DNA of 64,000 bases from Pycnococcus provasolii (taxonomy: Eukaryota; Chlorophyta; Pseudoscourfieldiophyceae; Pseudoscourfieldiales), in assembly GCA_049487715.1 (NCBI GenBank), contig CP150562.1, positions 650,249 to 714,248 of the forward strand, written 5' to 3'. The translations under genes and the position numbers were made by a program. This document shows positions 26,120 to 37,390 of the stretch, piece after piece (within the stretch, counting starts at the first letter, position 1; the number at the start of each line of letters is the position of its first letter). The notes under the pieces were generated by a model that did no database searches, was not told where the DNA came from, and saw only the letters and a program-made list of their open reading frames with translations.

Positions 26120-29100
26120 GAGGGTGCACGGCTATACAACCAAATGCACCAGCAACACATTGAAGCTATGAATCGTAAGCTCATCGCTCTTCAGCGGCAA
26201 CATCGAAAACAACATGGCGACGACGTCGAAGAAGACGGCGACGACCTCGACGACGAAGACAGTGAGCAGCTTTCTGATGACGACGTTGACGACGAAGAGG
26301 ACGACGAAGAGGACGACGACGAAGAGGACGACGACGCACGCATGCTTGACACCGCGGACGGGGTGCAGCACCTGCGAACAGCAGCAAACATCTTTCCCCA
26401 CGAGTCGTTTCGACTGCTTTGGGAAGGACTCCTAAAAAGTCCTGGTTGGACGGTATACCCTCTCGAGCTTGCACAATGCCTCGCGGCTTGTGCTCGGATG
26501 TCAGCTCCAGTGATACGTGCATCACCCGTTGCCATCAGACTGCTACGCGACGCCGTGCCCAATGCATTCGACAAGTGCCTGAATGACAAAAACGTGTGGA
26601 AATGGGGAAACGAAGTGCAGAGAAATATCCTGCAGGCGGCGGCAAAGCTCATCGACGTGGGCGCTGAAGCGCTCAAGCCGATCTTTTTGTCGTTGACACC
26701 TGGCAGTCCAGCAGAAAATGTTCTGCCTGACGAGTTGCTGCAGCCGATTCTCCGTTCGCTCGCGCTTGCCCTCGACTGGAAAGCAATCTTTCACCGAAAA
26801 CATGCATCGTCTGTTCGAGTATCGCCGTCGTCGTCATCGACACACGGCTGGGACCTGCCAAATTGGGCAGAGCCGCGGCAACCTGCCTCGCCGATGATGC
26901 GCGATCAAGATTCAAGCGACGAAGACGGGCAGGAGCAGGAGCAGGGTGATTTAACCCCAGATGAAGAGGCTGGTGTGGACACGGACGACGACAATGACAA
27001 GAGCAAGCCTAATGACGACGGCGATGGCGACAACGAAGAAGAAGCGGAAGAAGATCAGAACAAGAGCCGCCGCCAGCATCACCGCCGTCAGCGTCAACAG
27101 CGTCCTAGCCGTCAGCCTCGCAACCAGTGGTTGTGCCTGCTCATCAATCGCTTTGCAAAGGCTGAAGGATTCAGTGCTGTGTGTGCCGCAATTGATGCGC
27201 TGCCCACGGAAGCATGGACGCCAGTTGCAATCACGGCACCAACTCTCGAGGGCATCACGCGCTTGCTTGTTCGCGCCGCGCCAGCACTCACGCCACAGGC
27301 GCGCGAGGTGGTGCGTGCTTCGCTACTGCACCTCGCCGCGCACATCGACGTCGCACTCGACGCGGCACCGTGGAGTCTTGCAGATGACCCGCCGCGCGAG
27401 GGCAAGTCGGAAAGTGCCGGTGCATCGTACGTAGCTCTGAGCACAATGCTTAGCCAGATGTCGGCGTGTCTTTCCAGCATGGTGGGGCCGCAGAATGCAG
27501 GCGAATGCATCGCACGTCTGCAACGCAAGCTCGTCGGACACCTGCTTCATGCCTCGCGTCTCGCCTCCTCCTCTTCTGCCACTACCGCCGCCATCACCGC
27601 ACGCTCATCTTCTTCCACACCAACGTCAACGACGCCCGTTTCTTTTGCGAGGCAGCTTGCCGCATGCCGAGAGCTGGGAAAACTTCTCGAGTTCACCTCG
27701 CGGTATCTAGGTGGTGAGAATTGGGATGGTGAAAATGCACACCAGATCATGTGGGCCTTGTCCCCGGATCGAGTATGGGATGAAGATGACAGCTTGCCAC
27801 GCGAACCTACTGAAGCGGCTGACGCATCATTGGACGACGCGGGACGCGTGCTCGCCTCGAATGTGGCGCAAGGGTGCCTCACTCTGCTAGTGTCACATGC
27901 TAATTGGCTAGTGTCAAGTGGAATCCTCGCGCTCATTCTAAAGAGCCACCTTCACCAGCGACAGTACGTTGCCCTCGTTCAGCGCGTGCTTCTTGCGATG
28001 CTCAAGGCATCCAAGTTGACAGATGCGATGCTGAACGACCTCTTCGACATAACGTGCAAGAAGGCTGCCTACGAGGACGTGCGGTGGAACATCTTCGACA
28101 TGCTGTGCGACCTGAGTGTGCACATGAGCCTCGGACACCTCGAGTGCCTCACGACGCGCGTTGAGGCGAGCGTGGCGTCGATGGCCAATGCAAACAACGG
28201 TGGATCGACGGCGGTTCCCGTCGAAAACCTCGAAAAGACTCTGGCGCTCATCAGACGCTTGGCGGAGGCGGATCGCTCGTGCGCTCTGTCTCGCCGTCTG
28301 ATGGACGTGCTCTGGGTCGTTGCCACCGCAAACACGCAATCTTCGGGGTCCTGGCCACACTCCGCGCCCGCGAATCTTTGGGTTGCGGGCGTTCAGCAGC
28401 TTCGCGTGGTTCTGAATGTGTACCTCGAGCTTGACGGATGCGAGTCCACGGCACAAGACCTCATGACCGAGTACGTTGGTCGTTGCGTCAGCACGCTCGA
28501 GAAATCTGCAGCGAGCGGCGGCGCGAACGTTGATTCTGCAAGGGCAATGATCATTCTTCGCGAACTCGTCGAAGCTGATGCGCAGGCTGCCGCCGACGAG
28601 GCGGCGCAGGTGGAGCAGAGAAAATCTCGCCTGAGGCACCTGGACATGGAGTGCAACGTCGTGGACCTCGTGCTGCAATCACTGCAAGTGAAGCATGCCG
28701 CCCGTGCGTCTTGGCCAGCTCAGGAGGCGCACCTAGAATTCACGCTATTTGCTTGCACGAGCGGTGCCCGCGCCCTCGACGCGGAAAGGGTGAGCAAGCT
28801 ATGGTCCACGATGGCAAAGGCTGGCGACAACGCATCGCCCATGTCAAGTCAGCCTCACCTGTCTCGCTTCTTTGCTTTCGCCAGCCAGTGTGTGGAGCAG
28901 GGTGGAATGTCCGCAGACGCGGTGCGTCGTCTGCTCGACCTGTGCTCAGCCACGGCACATCCCACGCTCTGTGACGTGCGCGAGTTCTACGCGCTCGTGG
29001 AAACGCTTGTGACGGAGGTTGCGATCCTTGACGGTACGGGCATCGATAGTCAAAGGCTACCGGCACAGCATTCGTGGCAAGAGGATGGTGGCGACGGAAT

Positions 29101-32100
29101 GAGCACGCCGTCAACGACGCGAAGACTGCTTCTGGCTGCGCAGGGCGCCGTTGGGAACGTCAAGGGTCTTGCAACGATATGGAAGCTCGGCTTGCACAGC
29201 CCCCTGGCATCCATCGGTCTCGATGCCGCGGTATTTCTGATGCGAACGTACAGGTTTGCGGGAATGGCTAAGAAGGAGAGCAGCGGCGAAGCCGACGAGG
29301 CTGACGCGATGGAGACGAGCGACGATGGCTGCCGCGAACTTCTTGAGATTTGCGTACGGCATCTGCAGCGCTGCGCGCTACAGCTTGGACTTGTCACCTC
29401 GCACTGTATAGCGAGAGCCGACCCTTCCACGAGCGTGGGTGCGATGAGCTCGACCGTCGTGTCGCGAGCACTTGAGGAGGTGCTCACCCCTGGCCAGAGC
29501 GCCACCGTTGGCCTGCTGGGCGCGAGCCGCGTTCTGCAGCTGATGCGACGGTTCTGTGAGGCGATTCGGCAGAACGCGCTTCCTCGTGTACCGCTTCACG
29601 GCCTCGCATTCGAGGGAAATCCTATTGCCGTCGAGGTGGTGTACATCGACCCAGAGCTTGTGGCATCGAACCAGTCGGCGGAAAGGCGAGGAAATGCCCC
29701 CGCTGATGCTGGCCGATCCGGAAAGCGCATTGAGGTGCACACGCACTCGAACGAGCTTCTGCACTACTTTCGTGCAAGAGTTGCGAGTGCTTTGGGAATG
29801 AGATCCAGCGACACCGCGACTCTTCGCCTGATGGCCTGCGCGCAGGTCGAACTGACGGAGGATGCCACAACAGTGAGCCAGTTAAGCCCCTTCCCTCTCG
29901 TGACTGGAACCTCGCTCATAACAACGCTGTACCCGAACACGAAGGGCATGGTATCAGACGAGCTCGAGGGGGTGCGCCATGCGCGCTTTCTTGCAAACGG
30001 AGGATCGGAAGCGGCTGACTTTGAAGCTGCGCTGCCGGCATCCATTCTGCTTGAGCGCCATCCCGAGGTTCGGGCGCTCCTCGTCGACATGAGCGGTCTC
30101 GAGCTACCCATGCATGAATCGACGGTGGCGACAGCTGCGGGGGCGGACGTATTGGCCGAGGCAAACATATCGCGCGTGCTTACGGAGGCGCGGATGTTGC
30201 TTGACGTGCTTCCCGTGCACGTGCAGGGAGCGAGGAAACTTCACTTGATATTACAACAGGCAAACTCGGGCGCGCCAAAGGAAGAATTGAGCCGAATGCT
30301 GATGGCGGCGTTTCGAACTGGCAACGTTGATGCGCTTGCTGACGGCGACGAGTCTGCTAGAAGTCTACGCCTCGCTCGGCTAGTCTATCTTCTGCAGACT
30401 CTGAGCGCTCTGCTGTGCCCATCGAATGATGCCGGCGTGGTGCAGCTCGTGGTGGGCCGTGCCGACGCATCAGCTGTCGAGCTGGCTTCGCACATTGCTT
30501 CCCTGCAGGAGGCATTCATATCACTCGGCGGACTCGAACTGCTCTACGAGAGTCTTGCCGATGTGTCACCTAGCGTGTGGCTGAGCCAAGGAGGTTCGCA
30601 GGCTGCCCAGGATGCATCCTGCGAGGCATCCGTGGCATGCCACATTCTGGCTCTTCGGCTGACTCGGAAGTTGGTGTTTGATGCCATCACTTCAGTGGTC
30701 GTCGCCACGCAGAGCGGTGCACCCGCATCCACCTTGCCGGATAGTGGCGTGCTATGCGCAGCTTGCGTCTTTCTTGCCAGCACCGCACTCGCCGCCACCG
30801 GTCTGAGCGCATCCACCGAGGTGCCCATGCCCGCACAAAAGGTTCCGCTAGCAGCTGTGACTCCGTCGAGTGAGCAGCTGTGTGCTGAGTGCCTGAAGCT
30901 GCTCGTGCCACTATTCAAAGCTGCGACTTGTCACAGCGCAGCGCGTGGTCAGAATGGCTGCCACATCCAGCTGATTCGCGCATTCTGCGGCGTGGAGGCT
31001 GAGGGAGGTTCTTGCCTTCTCATGCACATGGCGATGCGAACGCTCGCCCTACCAGATTCGCCGACATTAGCTCATCACTTCAGCAGCGCGACGGGAGGCA
31101 TTTGCCATCTTGCGATTGAGATGATTCCCATCATCAGCAACGCCGCCGTGGCGACAGCAACCGATGCCGGGGCTGCTGGTGTCGCTGAGGGCGTGCAAAG
31201 AGCCATGTCGTCAGAGGAGGAGGTTACTATATGTCGGAGACCACTGCAGCTGTGCCTTTCACATTTGCTGTCGTGGCGGCATCTTGGGCGCACGTCGTTT
31301 GCAAAGCATCGCGACTTTCACAAGCTCATCATGCGACTTGTGAAAAGCGCTTGCCTTGCGTGCGGTGCCCACGTGCCATCGGTTCTATTGGTTGACGCTT
31401 TGCGGAACGAGCTGTCGCTCCTCAAGGCAGAATGGCTGAACACCTCCTCCTCCTCCTCCTCCTCCCCCTCCTCCTCCTCCTCGTCGATGACGTCTGCACA
31501 GTTGGTCCCACGTTCTGACGATACGGCAGTAGAGCTCAGCATTGGGCTCATGCACCAGCTTCTCATGGCTGTTGGCAATCCGCCCGATGATATTAGCCGC
31601 GCGATTGCGACATTCGCGACTCAAGTTCTTTTGTTTCCCACAGAGCTAAATGGGGCAGAGCTCTTCGACGTCGGTGCAGTGCATGCACGCAAGGGCTTGA
31701 CTGCTCAAATTGGCGACTTGGTTGGCCACTCGCAACGCGTTATGTGCACGCAGCGCAGCACCCGTACAGCAATTCTGCAGATGCTCGCCCGTCTGTCGTG
31801 CGTGTGCAATGCGGAAGTGTTGGACGTCTTTGCGCGTACAATGCTGTTCATTCATCGACGCGACACGCCTCCAAGAGCCGTGGAGGCGAAGGCGGGGACG
31901 CAATCGTTGCTGTGCATGTCAATGCCGCGAACTGACGAAGCATCTGCCGCTGCTGCCGCCTCACATGCCGAACTCCATGAAACGGCGATTGCTGTGGGAG
32001 GAAATCGTGGCTGGCGTAGAAATGTTCGCGCGCGAGCTCGGATGGGTCAAACGATTCATGTTGGTCTCGAGAACGGTGGTGCGACCTGCTACATGAATTC

Positions 32101-34865
32101 CGTCATACAGCAGCTGTACCACGTCGAGGCGTTGCGTGATGCGATGCTCATCTCCGCATCCCCCGCGGCTGGTGCGCGAGGTGCGGGCGCTCTGCTGCCA
32201 ACTGACGACGCAGAACGCACAGATTCTGTCCTGTACCAGATTCAGACTCTGTTCTACGCGATGAAGCATGGCGTGCTCGATCGATATGTTCCCAGGCGCT
32301 TCTGGCATAGTTTCAAGGACTACGACGGTTCGCCAGTGGACGTGCGCGAGCATCAGGATGCGTTCGAGTTCTACACACGATTGACGGACATGATTGACGA
32401 GACGCTCATGAAGACCTTTGGCCTCAAGTGTGGCATATGCAGCAGCATCTTGGGCGGCGAGGAGTGCACGAAGATCACCGGCACGTCGCACACGTGCAAG
32501 CACGTGTCGGAGCGGCACGAAACGTTCCGAGGCATCTCCGTCGAAGTGCGTGACAAGCGCAATCTTCTCGAGAGTCTCGAGCTGTACGTCAAGGGTGAGC
32601 TTCTCGAGGGCGACAACGCTTATCACTGCAGCATATGTGACGCAAAGACTGACGCGATTCGCGCGTGCCGCCTCAGCAAGCTTCCACCAGCGCTAGTGGT
32701 GCACCTCAAGCGCTTCAGCTTCGACTACGAGCGAATGGATCGTCTGAAACTGAGAAATCGATTCGAATTCCCGCTCGATTTGGACATGCGCCCGTACTGC
32801 GACGAGAGTCTTCCCGATGACGTGTGCTCGTCATACCGGCTGTCTGGCGTGGTGGTACACTCTGGCAGCGCATTCGCTGGTCACTACTACTCGCTCGTCC
32901 GTCTAGGCCGTGCCGCAAGTGTGGCATTCGCCTCAGCGTGTGGCCGGTCTTTGCAGCATGGCGCGGACGTCTGGCTCCGCCTGGACGACGATCGCGTAGA
33001 TTGGTACGACGTGCGTGACTTGGAGAGAGACACGTTCGGCGGTTCAGCTAGCGACGGCGGCGAGCTTCGGCCCAACTCTGCATACATACTAATGTACGAA
33101 CGTGTCGACGTCTCTGAGTCGAACACCGCGACACCCGAGGCTACTGCGCTCGCATCAGAGCTTGCTCGAGCGCGCGCCGCCGCGGCTGCCGCCGCTGGCG
33201 GTGCAACGGAAATGGAGGCTTCGCCTTGCACTTCGAAACCGCCCCCCTCCTCGACCAGCCTCTCGGCGACGGAGACGTGCGAGGCCAGGGATCTCGCAAA
33301 TTTCGATACAAGTCTGGCGCATGCGAGCGTGGTGTACGATCCTGAGTACGTTGGCCACGCCATGGTGGTATTCCTCAATGCCGCTGCCAGGCCACTCTCA
33401 TCGAATGACGGGTCAGGAACACGCCCAAGTCCGATGGAGACGGAGGTGGCGGCAGCTCCAGCCAAGGCTGCCCGCGTTGCGGTGGATGCTAGCCCGTCAC
33501 GCAGTGCCGTGGCACTCGACAGTGAGCCTAGCCCCGTTCTCTTGCCCTCTGCGGCAGTGGCAGCGGCAGCACGCTGGGGAGGTGCTCTGTATGTACTTCT
33601 CTTCGACTCGATATTAAGCATGCATGACTCGATGCAGGGACTTGCGTCGCGCTCGGCGAGTTTACTTGGAGTTTGCCCGCAGCACTGGGGCGTTGGTGTG
33701 GGTGGCAATCCCTTCGTGGAATCGTGCCTGCATGCCATGCATCCCAACGAGCTGATACGGATGGGCATTGGTGGGTTCGCAGCGGGCGGTGCTGACCGGA
33801 TCACGCTTCGACATGCTCGGGTGCAGTGGTTTCACTGCGTGCGAATCATGATCGACGTGGGTTCAGACATCACGAGGCGGCACGCGGCGTCGGCACTGCT
33901 CGCTTGCGCAGCCTGGGATGCGGGCATCACGCGCGCTTCCGTGTGCCGCGCCCCCGACATGTCAAGCCGCGGGCTTGCGGCTGCCGCCTTCAGCCGCGCG
34001 GTGTTTGGTGCTTACGACGGGCATCTCATCATGACCGTGTGTTCGTATCCCTCCGAGTCTGCCGCGCCGCCGCGCCAAGCACCGTCCTTCGTGGTCATGG
34101 CAAAGGCAATGCTGGCGCTTGCTCAGTGCGACGATCCATTCACTTCCTTTCCCCCGGCGGCGTTGGGATCCGCGTGCGTTTCGTTTGCGCGTGCAGCTTC
34201 ACTCTGCCGCGTCGGGGCGGAGGCTGTACCGCAGGACATTGTATCGAGCACGGCGTGCGAGGCTTGCTCAGATGGCATTCTCAGCGTGCTGTACGCACGC
34301 GAGCTTTGCAACGCCCTCCTTGCAAGCTCAAGGCAGGAAGGCGACAAGCTCAGCGCATGTTACATGGCTCTCACGCAGTTTGCAGTCGCGTCGAACGCTC
34401 ATCTTGCTGCATTGGTATGCTCCGGAGGTTGCCTGGACATTTTCCATCGCCTGCGGGTAAGACTGTCGCGCAGAAGGGCACGATCGATGAGCATTGCGGA
34501 GAAAAGATCACTTCGGAGGTTACTGGTCGCCATCGTAACGCGTGTGGACTGTGGCATCATGGCAGCGTCGTATGAGTCGACGGGTGAGCCGATCGGAGTG
34601 TCGGCGGCGGCTTCGGCAGCAGCGTCGTCGACAGTGCCTTTGGACGAAGCTCATCGCGCGCGCTTCCTCTACATTGATGGTGATTTTGCGTTGAGTACGG
34701 CACATCGAGTAGGAGCATGCGTCGACGGGGCATGCTTTGACGACGGCACCGTCGAGGCTGCTGATTGGTCGGATGACGACATCGATGAAGATGAAGACGC
34801 TGAAGAGAGCGAGTTTGGCAGCTACCTGGGAGATGCATTCATGGACGACTCGGATGGATCTGACA

Positions 34866-34902
<37 letters not shown>

Positions 34903-36082
34903 CGACGATGACGGCGACGGCGGCAGCGGCGGCAACGACGACGGCGTCGACGGTACCGGCTACGGCGGTGACAGCCTCGTCGGAGCGGGTGGCATGTTTG
35001 ACAATGCTGCTGGCGGCGGGGGTGTGGGTGGATCATATGCCTCATCGGCATCCGCTCCTGCATGGGGCGTGTACCATGGCTGGTGCACTTCCATATCTCG
35101 CGAGGCTGACCGTTCCTGGCTCAAGCTCGTGGAGGACGTCGACAGGCGCCCAACAGGGTTGAGCGGCCATGCCAACCCACACCTGAAAGGTCCATTCTTT
35201 CGACACGGCTTGCATCCCAGGCTGTGGTTTGACGAAAGCGAAGCAGCTGCGTTGGCGGAATCGGCGGCGTCGGCGTCAGCGGCGTCGGCGACAGCGTCAA
35301 CGCAGCGTGCACATGCATCGATTCGGGTGGCGTTGTCCGCACGCCCGTCGCTCGACGCCGCTGCTTACGCCAATCTCCTGTCCGCTCCCGTGCTTCGCTT
35401 TATTGCTTCGAGCGCCATCATTCATCAGCCTAGTCTTGAGATGAGCATGCGCCTTTGCTGGGGTTCTACCACAGCCTCGGTGAGGATTCTCAGCATGCTG
35501 ATGTATCGCCTGTGGGCTCGCCGTGTGGGACTCGAGCAGAAAAGGTGCTTTGCGGCGATCCAACGTTTGATGACAATGCGTGAGGCTGAGCCTTTGAGGT
35601 GCCACGAAATGGCACGCGTGGAGCTCGTCCTGCTTGGCAATCGCGATCCGTCGCGTGGAGTGGTTTGCTACGGCCTTCTTGACATTGCGCGCATGTGTGG
35701 TAGCCCGCTTCGTCACGCACTCGCAATCACCCCTCTTCCTGACACGGTGCCTGGCATGCCACCACCACCTCCGCCGCCTCCGCCTTCATCTCAGCAAGCT
35801 CACAGGCAACCGTCAGCGGATGAGATGGAAGAGGCACTCACTGATACTGACCTGAAGAACAGGTTCACCTGGCTTCGACTCTGCTTGAGCTTTGCGCGCT
35901 CCTCCTCATCGGACGTGATTGCTGACGTGGTGAAGAGCTGGCCATCCGACTCGCCAGCGAGCGTCGCTTGGCGGACGATGACACACAACATGCACGAGCT
36001 GGGGACGCGTTTGGAGTCGAGCGAGATCCTCGGGATCTATGAAGATATGGCGGCGTCGCTGGGTGGTGCAGCGGTGGCCTAG
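25913..36082 (+). CDS. Giant ubiquitin carboxyl-terminal hydrolase (USP34/USP9X/USP24-like)
   Basis: 3389 residues from the first in-frame ATG, one uninterrupted exon. The first ~350 residues are highly acidic (a GAC run of about 18 codons at 26060-26117). A very long helical region follows (about 400-2040), as in the USP34/USP9X/USP24 class. The USP catalytic domain lies at about 2050-2430: Cys box NGGATCYMNSVIQQLYH (Cys2059), the zinc-ribbon-like CSIC in YHCSICDAKTD, and the His box SGSAFAGHYYSLVRLG (His2324). About 950 residues of C-terminal extension follow, including a second poly-Asp/Glu block (34866-34915) and a poly-Pro run. It removes ubiquitin from substrates; the target is unknown. 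A poly-Ser run coded by TCC repeats lies at 31442-31485. Confidence 0.9.
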
Positions 36083-36151
36083 CCAAAACACAAAAACGAA
36101 AAAGAATGTTGCATAAACATTTGCTTCTTTTTCACTCTCTCTTACAATACG

Positions 36152-36174
36152 ACATGTATGTATGGTAATTTACA
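36152..36174 (-). terminator. UGUAA signals past the RING gene
   Basis: TTACA at 36152-36156 and 36170-36174 (TGTAA in the gene's sense), 15-37 bp after the end of the downstream frame. Confidence 0.4.
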
Positions 36175-36188
36175 CATAAAGTAACAAA

Positions 36189-37008
36189 TCATTTCTTGGA
36201 ACGAAGTGCGGAAGGTTGCACAGAAGGCTGCACGAGTCCACGAAGTGGTTGCGGCGGATGCTGCTGAGCTCCACTCTCCTCTCGCCGGCGCGTAATTTCA
36301 CGAGCTCCTAAACGCACGGCAGCCTCCAAGACGATAAGCTCGCGCTCTATGGCATCAACGTCGACAGGTGGCCACATTTTAGGCATGTCGTCGTCGTTGT
36401 TGTTTTTGTTGTCGTCGTCGTCGTTCGCAGCTTCTGGCATATCGTCGTCGTTTTCTTTGTTGTCGTCATTTTCCAGGGCACGGTAACGCGGACTTGGTGA
36501 TACATTCTGAATGCTAGTGTTGTTGTTGTTATTTTCTTCGTCGTCGTTTTTGTCGCCGTCGCGCAGCAGCTGGTGCTGTTCGTGGTGCTCAAGCTTGTCA
36601 CGACTCTCCAAAGCTGGGCTAGCGTTGTGCTTCCCTTGTTCGTCTTGTTCGTCTTTTCCCTCTTCCTCTTCCTGTCTCTTGCTCTTGCTCTTCTTCTTCT
36701 TCTTCTTCTTCATCATCTTCTACGTCGTCTTCATCAAGAAATCTCTCCGCTAGACTCCACACGGCGTCGGAAATGACGCTCCGTTTCCTATTGTAGATGA
36801 GGTCCTTTTTCCAAACCTTGAGTCCGCACGCGGGGCACTTGGACTCGACGACGCCGACGCCCTCGAGCTTGTCGAGTATGCACGCGCGGCAGAAGGTGTG
36901 TCCGCACGTGGGCACGGTCGTGGGCGCGTCTATGCGGTTGAGGCAGAGCTCGCACGCCGCCAGCGCCTTGAGCTCGACGAGAGTGGAGGAGACGACATCC
37001 ATAGACAT
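36189..37008 (-). CDS. BRCA1/BARD1-like RING-finger protein, frame broken in a GAA repeat
   Basis: From the ATG at 37008 (MSMDVVSSTLVELKALAAC) a C3HC4 RING follows at about residues 19-62: CELCLNRIDAPTTVPTCGHT, FCRACILDKL and KCPACG. A helix with SVISDAVWSLAERFLDEDD and an acidic GAA-coded run come next. In this frame the protein stops at 36619-36621. A one-base shift inside the GAA run (about 36690-36715) opens the other frame to 36189, which ends in a coherent helix (VDAIERELIVLEAAVRLGAR) and a basic tail. The RING suggests an E3 ubiquitin ligase of the kind in DNA repair. A small intron or a real frame break could each explain the switch. Confidence 0.7.
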
Positions 37009-37390
37009 TGAACGAGAGCAGGGGACATTCGAATGACCGGACGGACGAAGGGGCGGGAAACGAGAAGAAGCGGAACAGCCGAACGGAAGGGAGCCATAAC
37101 CCCTAATCCAATCAAGGCAGAAGAGATCCAAACCCCTAAAAGGAACCGCCTCACGAAAGCTCACGATCCTCTAAGGTTAGAGGCACCTGGCAACAAACAA
37201 ACACCTTGATTGACCTGACCCTTCGCCAACTGTTGGTATTGTTCTTCAAGTTTTTTTTTTCGTTAAAAAAAAGGTAATGTTGGGTGACCAAGATCAGTCA
37301 AAAGTTTGCACTCACTCTCACCCCTTCGCTCTCCTCCTCATTTCACACCTTACACAATAATAAGTTGGCTGCAATGCACGGACGTCCGCT
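37009..37390. other. Promoter of the RING gene and 3' region of the LamG gene
   Basis: No gene seen. An inverted A/T run (TTTTTTTTTTCGTTAAAAAAAA, 37251-37272) could form a hairpin with 8-bp arms. Confidence 0.4.
37098..37106. promoter_or_regulatory. AACCCCTAA motif upstream of the RING gene
   Basis: Telo-box-like motif 90 bp before the RING start; a related AAACCCCTAAAAG is at about 37130. Confidence 0.35.
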
